A stretch of DNA of 64,000 bases from NCBI GenBank assembly GCA_963702195.1, contig OY969725.1, forward strand, positions 310,001-374,000, given 5' to 3'. The DNA comes from AC-56 sp963702195 (GTDB lineage Bacteria; Actinomycetota; Thermoleophilia; Solirubrobacterales; 70-9). Both the position numbers and the translations under genes were made by a program. Under the pieces are notes generated by a model. The model was not told the origin of the DNA, did not search any database, and worked only from the letters and a program-made list of their open reading frames with translations. Shown piece by piece: positions 31,030 through 40,028 of this stretch (positions within the stretch are counted from its first letter, which is position 1; every line of letters starts with the position of its first letter).

Positions 31030-33165
31030 GGTCGCCTCCAGAGGGCGATCCGCCTCGCTCTCGTATCCGAGCCCGTCTGCGACGTGCTCCGCCGGGTGGG
31101 TGACGACGATCGCGCCGCGGCGCACCCAGAGGGGGACCCGGTCAACCGGCGCGGAGACGAGGACGTCCCGACCACCGGCGTGTTCCGCGCCGGTCCGCGG
31201 CTCGATCCACTCGCCCGGGGGAAGATATGTACTGCGCTGTGTCGCTCCCTCCTCGAGCACCGGAGCGACCCAGAGCGACGGTCCGAAGAGATAGGCGTCG
31301 GAGATCGCCCAGCCCCTCCGATCATCCGGATCGACCATGCACAGCGGGCGGATGATCGGCAGACCGGTGCGGGTGGCGGTCGCTGCCGCGGCACGGATAT
31401 ACGGGACCAGCCGCTCATGCAGCAGGACGTACTCGCGGTACGCGTCCAGCGTGTGGTCGTCGTAGCGCCAGGCCTCCTGCTCGAAGCGGCCGTGTGCCTG
31501 CATCAGCGGCGTGAAGCAGCCGAACTGGACCCAGCGCAGGAGCAGCTCCCGCGGGCAGCGCTCGACGAGGCGGCGGCCGAGATAGCCGCCCACATCGTGG
31601 GACCAGTTGGAGAAGCCGCTAGCAGCGGCGGTGAGCGTCGCGGCCACCAGTGCTCGCAGGGACCACCAGTCAGAGGCCTGGTCGCCGCCCCAGGTGATGC
31701 CGGTCGCCTGCTGGCCGCTCCACCCGCTGCGGCCGAAGAGGACGCCGGTGTCGGGGTGGGACTCGTCCAGGGCGCGCTGCATGGTGCGCCGGTAAAGGTC
31801 GCCGTACGCCCACGCGGCCTCCGCGCCGGTGCGGCCGTCGGCGAGCCTCGCGTCCGGCGGCATGTAGTAGCCCTCCCCGTCGTCGGCCTTGATGCCCTCG
31901 ATGCCCATTTCGAGCGCTCGCTGTGCCTGCCGGCGCCACCAGCGCCGCGCGGCCGCGGAGGTGAAGTCCACGAGCGACCCCGTTCCCATCCACCACCGCC
32001 CGACCCACGGGCGCCCGTCCCGCCCGCGGACGAAGTGGCCGCCGAGGGCTCCGTCCGCGTAGTTGTCGGCCGGTCGTGAGTGCAGCCGCTCGGACTCGAC
32101 GCCGGGGGGTCGCTGGCCGTCCTCGGATTCCAGGTTGACCCAGGGTGTCACCCAGACCACGGTCCGCACGCCCTCCTCTCCGAGCCTCGCGATCAGCCCG
32201 CTCGGGTTCGGGAACTGATGCGGGTTGAAGCGCCAGGTGTTGTATTGCGTCTCCCAGGGGGAGTCGAGCACGATCGCGTCGAGGGGCAGGCGGTTCTCCA
32301 GGTAGCCCTCCAGGTCCTCGATGACGTCGCGCTGGTGCGGGTACACGTCGCGGCTCTTCCAGTGGCCGTACGCCCATTCCGGGAGGAGCATGGGGAAGCC
32401 GGTGAGGCGCAGGTAGTGGCGGAGGCGCGCGGCCGGCGTCGGGTCGGTGAGGAGATGCAGGCGCAGCGGGCCGGCGGCGGCGCGCTGCGAAGCCGTGATC
32501 TCCTCGGCCAGGTCGAGCTCGGTGGCGGCTCCCCACGTCTCCATCCAGAGGCTCCAGCCCGCGCTCGAGACGAGCCACGGCGCCGGGGCACAATCGCCCT
32601 GCGGGATGCCGCCCTCGGCCAGCATCTCGTCGGGGCAGTCGGGGCCGGTATACCGGCGGTCGGCCCCCAGGACGACTCGCCTGCCGCGCTGGTCGAAGGC
32701 CTCGCCGTGCCGTGCTCCCAGCCCCGTGAGGTGCTCGCCCGGCTGGCCCGACCAGGTCGCTCCCAGGCGCAATGCGGGGCCGGTGCCGGACTCGGCGCTC
32801 AAGCCGAGCACCACCCGCTCGGCTGCCGGGAGCGCAACCTCGAGCTCGAAGCGGTGTCCGCCGTCGAGCGCCCCGGCGAGCGCCACCGACTGACGCTCGG
32901 CCGCCCGGACCTCCACGCACGACGCCGCGAGGCGCGGCCCGCGCTCCTCCTCCGTGATCACGCCCTCGGTCAGGTGGACCAGGTGGTCGCCTCCCTCGAA
33001 GGGCTGGCCCCAAGGGCGGAGCGCGGAGACGATTGGCCGCCCGCGCCGACGGACCTCCAGGGTCAGGGGCTCCAGGGTCACGGCGACCTCGACCGCACCA
33101 CGCGCGAGATGGACGGCGTTGCCTCTCGCGAGCGGGGAAGCCACCGCTTGACCTTCGCCAAGCAA
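30904..33165 (-). CDS. GH31-family alpha-glycosidase
   Basis: 753-residue retaining glycosidase. The nucleophile Asp is in GIEGIKADDGEGYYMP and the acid/base Asp in GITWGGDQASDW, both in the expected order. Also diagnostic: PEWAYGHWKSRDVYPHQRDV and LDSPWETQYNTWRFNPHQFPNP. The (beta/alpha)8 domain is followed by beta domains ending in VPLWVRRGAIV. No signal peptide, so it acts inside the cell. Alpha-glucosidase, alpha-xylosidase and sulfoquinovosidase are all possible; the sequence does not settle it. The 3' end overlaps the M1 peptidase gene. Confidence 0.9.
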   Translation of the reverse strand: MLGEGQAVASPLARGNAVHLARGAVEVAVTLEPLTLEVRRRGRPIVSALRPWGQPFEGGDHLVHLTEGVITEEERGPRLAASCVEVRAAERQSVALAGALDGGHRFELEVALPAAERVVLGLSAESGTGPALRLGATWSGQPGEHLTGLGARHGEAFDQRGRRVVLGADRRYTGPDCPDEMLAEGGIPQGDCAPAPWLVSSAGWSLWMETWGAATELDLAEEITASQRAAAGPLRLHLLTDPTPAARLRHYLRLTGFPMLLPEWAYGHWKSRDVYPHQRDVIEDLEGYLENRLPLDAIVLDSPWETQYNTWRFNPHQFPNPSGLIARLGEEGVRTVVWVTPWVNLESEDGQRPPGVESERLHSRPADNYADGALGGHFVRGRDGRPWVGRWWMGTGSLVDFTSAAARRWWRRQAQRALEMGIEGIKADDGEGYYMPPDARLADGRTGAEAAWAYGDLYRRTMQRALDESHPDTGVLFGRSGWSGQQATGITWGGDQASDWWSLRALVAATLTAAASGFSNWSHDVGGYLGRRLVERCPRELLLRWVQFGCFTPLMQAHGRFEQEAWRYDDHTLDAYREYVLLHERLVPYIRAAAATATRTGLPIIRPLCMVDPDDRRGWAISDAYLFGPSLWVAPVLEEGATQRSTYLPPGEWIEPRTGAEHAGGRDVLVSAPVDRVPLWVRRGAIVVTHPAEHVADGLGYESEADRPLEATLWGRPRGGRAQAKLADGTEVRWRRGSWSVSPPGRDVILVER

Positions 33166-33219
33166 GCCGGCCTCCCGGTTTCCATCCCGTTAACCGCCGC
33201 CCGAGACCGGAGTGGCGGG

Positions 33220-33235
33220 TTCACACGTGGGTCAC
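33220..33235 (+). promoter_or_regulatory. Possible two-unit phosphate (PHO) box
   Basis: TTCAC (33220) and GTCAC (33231), 11 nt apart, ~33-48 bp before the CYTH start and in the divergent gap to the GH31 gene. Only two units are clear, so this is weaker than the boxes at 14394, 15416 and 35358. Confidence 0.35.
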
Positions 33236-33267
33236 ACCCGCCCGCGCCACACCCGTAGGCTTGGATC

Positions 33268-33786
33268 CTGCCTGTCGAGGTTGAGCGAAAGTTCCTTGTT
33301 CCGCGCGCCCCCGACTTCCTCGAGCGGTGCCGGCGTGAGCGGATCGAGCAGGGCTATCTGGCCGTCGAGGGCGACGAGACGGAGGTGCGCGTCCGCCGCG
33401 CCGACGACGCCTCGTACCTGACCGTCAAACGGGGCGCCGGCCTCAGCAGGACCGAGGTCGAGCTCGAGCTGGACCGCGCCCAATTCGATGAGCTGTGGCC
33501 ATTGACCGCTGAACGGCGGATCTCGAAGGAGCGTTTCCATGTCCCCCTCGAGTGCGGGGACGCCGAGCTCGACGTCTACGCTGGAGCGCTCGCGGGCCTG
33601 ATCATCGTCGAGGTCGAGTTCTCGTCTGAAGAGCAGGCTGAGGCATTCTCGGCGCCCGACTGGTTCGGGGACGAGGTCACCGGGCACGGCGGCTTCCTCA
33701 ACAAGAACCTGGCGACGCACGGGCTGCCGACCGCCCCGGGCGCGGCGGAGGGAGGCGCCGATGACGGTCCGACACTCAGGCGTTGA
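33268..33786 (+). CDS. CYTH domain protein (putative inorganic triphosphatase)
   Basis: About 172 residues with the CYTH triphosphate-tunnel features: N-terminal E-x-E-x-K (VEVERKFLV), IEQGYLA, EVRVRRADDASYLTVKRG, RTEVELEL, ERFHVPL, and ELDVYAGALAGLIIVEVEF. The first block needs a start at or before codon VEVERK; the only candidate after the in-frame TAG (33256) is CTG 33268. A later GTG at 33385 would remove it. CYTH enzymes hydrolyse PPPi or short polyphosphate and often accompany CHAD. The 3' end overlaps the next gene by 26 bp. Confidence 0.85.
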   Translation: MPVEVERKFLVPRAPDFLERCRRERIEQGYLAVEGDETEVRVRRADDASYLTVKRGAGLSRTEVELELDRAQFDELWPLTAERRISKERFHVPLECGDAELDVYAGALAGLIIVEVEFSSEEQAEAFSAPDWFGDEVTGHGGFLNKNLATHGLPTAPGAAEGGADDGPTLRR

Positions 33787-35275
33787 GTTCCCGCGCTCGG
33801 GCCCCCGAATGCGACGCGCGGCGGACCTTCGCCGGGCCGTGGAGCGCCTGCGAGAAGAGGTGGTCCACGAGGGCGACGAGATCTATGAGCGGTGGGCATC
33901 GCGCCTCGATCGGGAGCGCTATGCGCCGAGCGCCCTCAACCTGGCGCGCTATGTAGCGCTGCGCCGGCACGAGCTTCGGGACCTACAGGTCGAGCTGATG
34001 CCCTGGGGCCTTTCCTCGCTTGGCCGGTGCGAGGCCCGGGTGATAGAGAACCTCGACGCCGTAACGGAGGCGCTCTCGCGGATCGAGGCACCTGCGACCG
34101 CGCAGGTCCCCACTCCCGACGCGCGGCGCTTCTTCCGGGGGAACGACCTCCTGCGGGAGGAGACCGAGGCGGCCCTCGGCGCCACCGCCGACGGGCGCGA
34201 CGTACGAATCATGGTCACCCTGCCCACCGAGGCGGCGGACGACTACGCCTTGGTGCTCGACCTCGCGCGGCACGGCATGGACATAGCGAGGATCAACTGC
34301 GCGCATGACGACGCCGGCGCGTGGCGCTCGATGGTCCGCCAGGTACGCGCCGCCGGCCGCGAGCTCGCCAGACCCTGCCGCGTATGCATGGACATCTGCG
34401 GGCCGCGTGCCCGCACCACGTCCGTGGACAACCCCGACGGTCGCCGCCTCGCAGCCGGGGAGCGCATGCTGATGGCCCCCGCGGGCTCAACGCCGGCCGA
34501 CGGCGGGCCGGCGGTCCGGTTCGCCTGCACGCTGCCGGAGGTGATCCCGCAGCTGAAGCCGGGCGACTCCGTGTGGATCAACGAGGGGAAGCTCGGAGCG
34601 GTGGTCGAGCAACGCGACGAGTCGGGCGCCATGCTGCGAGTGACCCATGCCGGCGCGAGAGGCGCCCACCTGCGGGCCGACAAGGGCCTCAACTTCCCCG
34701 ACACCGAGCTGCACATCGATCCGCTGACGCCGAAGGACCTGCGCGACCTCGACGTCGTCGCCGAGATCGCGGACATGGTCGGGTACTCGTTCGCCCAGCG
34801 GAGTCGTGACATCGACCTGCTGCAACACGAGCTCACGCGCCGCGACCGCGACCCGGGCTCGATCTCCCTGATCGCGAAGATCGAGACCAAGGCCGCGGTC
34901 CGAAATCTCCCCGAGCTCATCGTGGCGGGCGCCGGCCGGCAACCCTTCGCGGTCATGATCGCCCGGGGAGACCTTGCCGTCGAGCTCGGCTATCACCGGC
35001 TCGCGGAGCTGCAGGAGGAGTTGTTGTGGCTTTGCGAGGCGGCACACGTGCCGGTGATCTGGGCCACCGAGGTCCTGGACAAGCTCATCCACAAGGGCAC
35101 CGGAGCTCGAGGCGAGATCACCGACGCCGCGATGGCCGAGCGCGCCGAATGCGTAATGCTCAACAAAGGGCCATACGCGGTCGAGGCGGTCACGCTCCTC
35201 GACGATCTCCTCGGTCGCATGGAGGGCCACCAGACCAAGAAGACGTCGCGGATGCGCCGGCTCCACTCTTGGTGA
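33761..35275 (+). CDS. Noncanonical pyruvate-kinase-like protein
   Basis: 504 residues. Residues ~1-140 are a helical domain (LARYVALRRHELRDLQVELMPWGLSSLGRCEARV) absent from ordinary pyruvate kinase. A PK barrel follows: HGMDIARINCAHD, VCMDICGPRART, AKIETKAAV, MIARGDLAVELG and WATEVLDKL. Phosphotransfer residues (Arg and His of ARINCAH, Asp of MD, Lys/Glu of KIE, Asp of ARGD, Thr of AT) are kept. The Ser and Thr potassium ligands are Ala and Ile, and the Glu linked to K+ dependence is Arg, so a K+-independent enzyme is possible. The C-terminal regulatory domain is missing. Overlaps the CYTH gene by 26 bp. Confidence 0.82.
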   Translation: MTVRHSGVEFPRSGPRMRRAADLRRAVERLREEVVHEGDEIYERWASRLDRERYAPSALNLARYVALRRHELRDLQVELMPWGLSSLGRCEARVIENLDAVTEALSRIEAPATAQVPTPDARRFFRGNDLLREETEAALGATADGRDVRIMVTLPTEAADDYALVLDLARHGMDIARINCAHDDAGAWRSMVRQVRAAGRELARPCRVCMDICGPRARTTSVDNPDGRRLAAGERMLMAPAGSTPADGGPAVRFACTLPEVIPQLKPGDSVWINEGKLGAVVEQRDESGAMLRVTHAGARGAHLRADKGLNFPDTELHIDPLTPKDLRDLDVVAEIADMVGYSFAQRSRDIDLLQHELTRRDRDPGSISLIAKIETKAAVRNLPELIVAGAGRQPFAVMIARGDLAVELGYHRLAELQEELLWLCEAAHVPVIWATEVLDKLIHKGTGARGEITDAAMAERAECVMLNKGPYAVEAVTLLDDLLGRMEGHQTKKTSRMRRLHSW

Positions 35276-35357
35276 CGCCTCGCTCGATCTCGCACGCGGC
35301 CGCTCCTTCCTCTCGCGGCACCTTCCGGAGATCGTCGCTCCGTTAGCACGGGCGGCG

Positions 35358-35397
35358 GTTCACAGACCCTTCACCATCTGTTCTTCGCTGCTTAACG
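35358..35397 (+). promoter_or_regulatory. Four-unit phosphate (PHO) box
   Basis: GTTCACA (35358), CTTCACC (35369), GTTCTTC (35380) and CTTAACG (35391) recur at exact 11-nt steps, with 4-nt spacers. This is the layout of actinobacterial PhoP operators (GTTCACC repeats). It lies 60-100 bp before the PHP-glycosyltransferase gene, which is followed by ppk1, so both are predicted to be induced by phosphate starvation. Confidence 0.72.
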
Positions 35398-35457
35398 CGA
35401 AGACGCGTCCTGAGCCCGAATCTGATTGGCGAAAAGTCAGCTACTGAGGGAGCAACG

Positions 35458-37803
35458 ATGATTCCCAGCAACGGTCGGGCCGCGACGAGTCTCGCGGAGC
35501 AGGCGAACGGCAGCGGCGCCAGGGCGGACATGCACTGCCACTCGACGGCGTCGGAGGCGGCGAAGCTCGGCATTCAGCGCAGCGTCGGGCTGCCTGAGTG
35601 CGCGACACCGCCCGAGGAGGCCTACGAGCTCGCGAAGCGCCGGGGCATGGACTTCGTGACGATCACGGACCACGACACGATCGAGGGCTGTCTCGAGATC
35701 GCGGACCGCGACGACGTGTTCGTCTCCGAGGAGCTGACCGCCTGGTTCGCCGGCGAGCCGCAGGCGGTGCACATCCTCTGCTACGGGATCGATGAGGCCG
35801 ACCACGAGCACCTGCAGGCACACGCCGCCGACGTTGAGGAGTGCGCGGCCTATCTGCACGAGCGCGAGATCGCCTGCGCGCTCGCGCATCCGTTCTTTGC
35901 CGTCGCCGCGCCGCTCGGCCCGCGCCACCGGAGGCGCCTCGCCGAGCTGTTTCCGGTGTGGGAGGTCCGTAACGGATCTCGCGCCCCGGAGCTCAACATG
36001 CCGGCGGCGGTTTACATCGAGACCCACGGCGGCACTGGCGTCGGCGGGTCTGACGATCACGCCGGCGTCGACATCGGGCGGACGTGGACGCAGACGCCCC
36101 CAGCGTCGACGCCGGAAGAGTTTCTGGCGAGCGTGGGTCGCGGCGACGCCGCGGCTCACGGGGCGCAGGGGAGCGCCGCCAAGTGGGCTCATACGGCGCT
36201 GGCGCTCGCCACGCGCGCGCTGCTGCGCGAGACCGGCTCGAAGGCCGGCGCCAAGGGCACGCTCGACCCCGACGCGGTCCTCCGCCTGGCGGAGCGGGTG
36301 GTGAGCGACGGCAACCAGCGGGGCGGCAACCTGTCGGACAACCTGGGCCCCGACGCAGCGCGCGACCTGCTCTGCGGCTGGCTGGAGAGCGTCGGCCTGG
36401 CTCAGGCCGAGGGGCCCGAGGCGCTCGTCGAGCTCATGCAGCGCGACGACTTCAGCCACTCGGAGTTCTACCGCCGCGCCCGTCGCCGCCACGAGCGCGA
36501 GCTTGATGCGGCGGTGAAGAGGGTGGCGGACGCCGCGACGGCGCACGACGGCTACCTGGAGGCCGCCAGGGGCCTGTTCGAGGCCTGCGTGCCGGTGGTG
36601 CCCTATGTGCCGGCGATCGCGTTCCTCGGCAGGGAGCGGGCGAAGCTCGCGGCGGGTGACGGCGATGCCCGCCGGGTGGCCCTGGTGATCGACGCGGCGG
36701 GCTCGATGCACGGGGTGGCGCACACCATCGAGCGGATCCGGGAGAACGAGGTCCCCGGCTTCGAGGTGGACGTGATCGGAACCGACCCGCGTGTCGACCG
36801 GCGCCTGCCGGCCGTCGCAGAGGTCGACGTCCCCTTCTACGCGGGCCTGCGCGTGGGGGTGCCGAGCGTCCCGGAGCTCGCCGAGACGCTGTCGAGCCCG
36901 GCGTACGACCTCGTCCACGTCGCCTCTCCCGGCCCGGCGGGGGTCGGAGCGATGGCGATCGCCCGCATCGCGGGCACGCCGCTCATCGGCAGCTATCACA
37001 CTGAGCTCGCGGCCTACGCCGCGATTCGAAGCGGCGATGCGCGCCTCGAGGCCGGGGCGCGGGCCGCCCTGGGGCTCTTCTACGGCCAGTGCTCGATGGT
37101 CCTCTCGCCGAGCGCCTCCGCCGACCAGTCCCTGGTGGGCCTCGGGGTCGAGCGCGATCGGATCGCCCGCTGGACGCGGGGCGTCGACCTGGCCCTCTAT
37201 GACCCGGACCTGCGGGACCCCGATGCGCACCCCGGGGAGGTCAAGGTGCTCTACGCCGGCCGGCTCACGAAGGAGAAGGGAGCCGACCTGCTGGCCGACG
37301 CGTTCCTGAGCGCGCGCCGGCGCGACCCGCGCCTGCACCTCCTCCTCGCCGGCGGCGGCCCGGAGGAGGAGGCGTTGCGGGCACGCCTTGGCGAGCACGC
37401 GACGTTCCTGGGCTGGCTCGACCGCGAGCGGCTGGCGCGGGCCTACGCGAGTGCCGACGTGTTCCTCTTCTGCTCGCGCACGGACACCTACGGACAGGTG
37501 ATCGTGGAGGCGCAGGCGAGCGGGCTTCCGGTGGTTGCCGTCGCCGAGGGAGGCCCCCTGTCGCTCATCTCCGACGGCCACACGGGATGGCTGTGCCCCC
37601 CCGATCCGGAATCGCTCGCCGGCGCGGTCGCGCAGCTCGCGGCCTCTCCATTCCTGCGCCAGCGGATCTCGAGGGCGGCGCTCTCCTCGGTGCAGCGACA
37701 GACCTGGGAGGCGGCCATGCGCCAGCTCGCCGCGGGCTACGAGGTCGCGGTCGGCGGCGCGGGACGATCCGATTCACGGGCCCCGACGCTGATCGCCGCC
37801 TGA
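35458..37803 (+). CDS. PHP-domain / GT4 glycosyltransferase fusion
   Basis: 781 residues. An N-terminal PHP metallohydrolase domain (~22-215) has its metal ligands intact: DMHCHS (24-29), TDHDT (70-74), AHPFF (143-147) and GGSDDHAG (197-203). A helical linker follows (~215-400). The C-terminal half (~405-770) is a GT-B glycosyltransferase of family GT4: SYHTELAAYA, VLYAGRLTKEKGADLL and the nucleotide-sugar motif SRTDTYGQVIVEAQASGLPVV. Relatives of this GT group make glycolipids and mannosides. With the phosphate box upstream, synthesis of a phosphate-free glycolipid during Pi starvation is an attractive inference. AGGGAGC precedes ATG 35458. Confidence 0.88.
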   Translation: MIPSNGRAATSLAEQANGSGARADMHCHSTASEAAKLGIQRSVGLPECATPPEEAYELAKRRGMDFVTITDHDTIEGCLEIADRDDVFVSEELTAWFAGEPQAVHILCYGIDEADHEHLQAHAADVEECAAYLHEREIACALAHPFFAVAAPLGPRHRRRLAELFPVWEVRNGSRAPELNMPAAVYIETHGGTGVGGSDDHAGVDIGRTWTQTPPASTPEEFLASVGRGDAAAHGAQGSAAKWAHTALALATRALLRETGSKAGAKGTLDPDAVLRLAERVVSDGNQRGGNLSDNLGPDAARDLLCGWLESVGLAQAEGPEALVELMQRDDFSHSEFYRRARRRHERELDAAVKRVADAATAHDGYLEAARGLFEACVPVVPYVPAIAFLGRERAKLAAGDGDARRVALVIDAAGSMHGVAHTIERIRENEVPGFEVDVIGTDPRVDRRLPAVAEVDVPFYAGLRVGVPSVPELAETLSSPAYDLVHVASPGPAGVGAMAIARIAGTPLIGSYHTELAAYAAIRSGDARLEAGARAALGLFYGQCSMVLSPSASADQSLVGLGVERDRIARWTRGVDLALYDPDLRDPDAHPGEVKVLYAGRLTKEKGADLLADAFLSARRRDPRLHLLLAGGGPEEEALRARLGEHATFLGWLDRERLARAYASADVFLFCSRTDTYGQVIVEAQASGLPVVAVAEGGPLSLISDGHTGWLCPPDPESLAGAVAQLAASPFLRQRISRAALSSVQRQTWEAAMRQLAAGYEVAVGGAGRSDSRAPTLIAA

Positions 37804-37813
37804 ACCACCCGCC

Positions 37814-37831
37814 GGTAGCATGATCGCTACC
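37814..37831 (+). other. Small hairpin between GT4 gene and ppk1
   Basis: GGTAGC-ATGATC-GCTACC, a 6-bp stem in the 33-bp gap, immediately before the ppk1 start region. It could modulate ppk1 translation; no further evidence. Confidence 0.3.
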
Positions 37832-37836
37832 TACCG

Positions 37837-39987
37837 ATGGAGCCTTCCGACGTACAGTCGACCACTGCTGAACCCGTCGAATCGGTGACGTCGCAGCGGG
37901 CTCCAGGTGCCCTCGACCTCGAGGACTCGTCCCTCTACTTCAACCGCGAGCTCTCCTGGCTCGACTTCAACGACCGGGTCCTGCAGCTCGCCGAAGACGC
38001 GTCGGTGCCGCTCCTGGAGCGGGTCAAGTTCTGCGCCATCTGGGAGTCGAACCTCGACGAGTTCTACATGGTGCGGGTCGCCAATCTCCACGACCAGCTG
38101 GAGGCGGGGATGGACGTTCGGGGTGCCGACGGGATGGGCCCGTCGGATCAGATCGACTCGATCCGCCAACTCGTCATCGACCAGCGCGACCGCCTGACTC
38201 GTTGCTTCGAGCAGGACCTCCGTCCCGCGCTGGCGGAGCATGGGGTCAGGGTCATCTCTCCGTCTCGCGCCGATGCGGAGGAGCGGGCGGAGCTGGACCG
38301 GATCTTCGATTCGAGCATCTTCCCGGCGCTGACCCCACTCGCGATTGGCCTCGGCCGGCCGTTTCCCTACATCTCGAATCTCTCCCTGAGCCTCGCCGTG
38401 ATCCTCCACGACCCCGACCAGGGGACGGAGATCATCGCCCGCGTCAAGGTGCCGAAGGAGCTGCTCGGGCGCTTCGTCGCGATGGGCGACGGCGGGCGGA
38501 CGCTCGTGCCCCTCGAGGACGTGATCGCGGCTCATCTGCCGTCCCTGTTCCCCGGGATGGAGGTCACCGACTACTCCTTCTTCCGGGTGACACGCGACAC
38601 CGACTACGACATCTCCGACGAGGCCGACGACATGCTGCAGGCGGTCGAGGAGGAGCTTCGCCGCCGCCGTTTCGGCGAGGTCGTCCGCCTCGAAGTCGAG
38701 CGAACGATGAGCACCCGGTTGCGCGAGCAGCTGAAGTCCGCGCTGAAGATCGAGGAGCGGCAGCTCTACGACGTCGACGGCCTGCTCGACATGTCGGACC
38801 TGTGGGACGTGCACGGGATCGGGGGGCTCAGCGACCTTCGCGATCCGCCTTTCACCCCCGTAACCAAGCCCCGCCTCAGGGGCGAGGACGAGCAGGAGGC
38901 GGACCTCTTCGCGGTCATGCGCGAGGGCGACGTCCTCGTTCACCACCCCTACGATTCGTTCACCACCTCCGTGGAGCGATTCGTCAAGCAGGCCGTGCAC
39001 GACCCTGACGTGCTCGCGATCAAGCAGACCGTCTACCGGACGAGCGCCGACTCGCCGCTGGTCCCGTCGCTGATCGACGCGGCCGAGCGCGGAAAGCAGG
39101 CCGTGTGCATGGTGGAGCTCAAGGCGCGGTTCGACGAGCGGGCGAACATCCGCTGGGCGAAGAAGCTGGAGCAGGCCGGCGTGCACGTGGTGTACGGCCT
39201 GCCCGCCCTGAAGAGCCACGCCAAGTGCATCCTCGTGGTCCGTCGCGAGGGCACGGGCGTCCGCTACTACGCCCACATCGGCACGGGCAACTACAACCCC
39301 AAGACCGCGAAGCTCTACACCGACTTCGGTCTGTTCACCGCCGATCCCCAGATCGGGAACGACATCGCCGAGATGTTCAACTACATGACCGGCTACTCGC
39401 GGCCGCGGGACTACCGCAAGGTCCTCGTGGCGCCCTTCAACCTCTTCGAGGGGATCATCGGTGAGATCGAGCGGACGATCGAGTCGCACTCCGCGGACCG
39501 CCCGGCGCGCATCCGGCTGAAGATGAACTCGCTCCTCGACGCGCCCAGCATCCAGGCGCTGTACCGCGCCTCTCAGGCCGGCGTCGAGGTCCAGCTGAAC
39601 GTGCGCGGGATCTGCGCGCTGCGGCCGGGCGTGCCCGGGATCTCGGACAACATCCAGGTCGTCTCGGTCGTGGGCCGCTTCCTCGAGCACTCGCGGATCT
39701 ACTCCTTCGAGCGCGCCGGCGAGGAGGAGCGGGTGTTCATGGGCTCGGCCGATCTGATGCCGCGAAACCTCTACAACCGCGTCGAGCTCGTTACGCCGGT
39801 GGAGGACCCCCGCATCCGCGGAGAGATGCTGGACGTCCTCGAGCGCTGCCTGGACGACAACACCAATGCCTGGGTTCTCGGTCAGGACGGCTCGTGGCGC
39901 CGCCGCCGCCCCAACGGCGAGCCACGCAACGTCCAGCGCGAGATGATGGAGCAGCACGAGGCGCGGGCGTCCGAGCCGGCTCTGTAG
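37837..39987 (+). CDS. ppk1: Polyphosphate kinase 1
   Basis: 716-residue PPK1, which builds polyphosphate from ATP. N-terminal domain: LYFNRELSWLDFNDRVLQLAED. The autophosphorylated His is at 461 in ALKSHAKCILVVRR, followed by YYAHIGTGNYNPKTA; the second catalytic His is at 618 (GRFLEHSRIY). Their separation of 157 residues equals that of E. coli PPK (435 and 592). It lies 33 bp after the PHP-glycosyltransferase gene in the same direction and probably shares its phosphate-box promoter. PPX (20283), CHAD (28153) and CYTH (33268) proteins complete the polyphosphate set. Confidence 0.97.
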   Translation: MEPSDVQSTTAEPVESVTSQRAPGALDLEDSSLYFNRELSWLDFNDRVLQLAEDASVPLLERVKFCAIWESNLDEFYMVRVANLHDQLEAGMDVRGADGMGPSDQIDSIRQLVIDQRDRLTRCFEQDLRPALAEHGVRVISPSRADAEERAELDRIFDSSIFPALTPLAIGLGRPFPYISNLSLSLAVILHDPDQGTEIIARVKVPKELLGRFVAMGDGGRTLVPLEDVIAAHLPSLFPGMEVTDYSFFRVTRDTDYDISDEADDMLQAVEEELRRRRFGEVVRLEVERTMSTRLREQLKSALKIEERQLYDVDGLLDMSDLWDVHGIGGLSDLRDPPFTPVTKPRLRGEDEQEADLFAVMREGDVLVHHPYDSFTTSVERFVKQAVHDPDVLAIKQTVYRTSADSPLVPSLIDAAERGKQAVCMVELKARFDERANIRWAKKLEQAGVHVVYGLPALKSHAKCILVVRREGTGVRYYAHIGTGNYNPKTAKLYTDFGLFTADPQIGNDIAEMFNYMTGYSRPRDYRKVLVAPFNLFEGIIGEIERTIESHSADRPARIRLKMNSLLDAPSIQALYRASQAGVEVQLNVRGICALRPGVPGISDNIQVVSVVGRFLEHSRIYSFERAGEEERVFMGSADLMPRNLYNRVELVTPVEDPRIRGEMLDVLERCLDDNTNAWVLGQDGSWRRRRPNGEPRNVQREMMEQHEARASEPAL

Positions 39988-40028
39988 GCGTTACGGGCCC
40001 CCGTCCTCGGCGCGTCACACTGCCAGCC

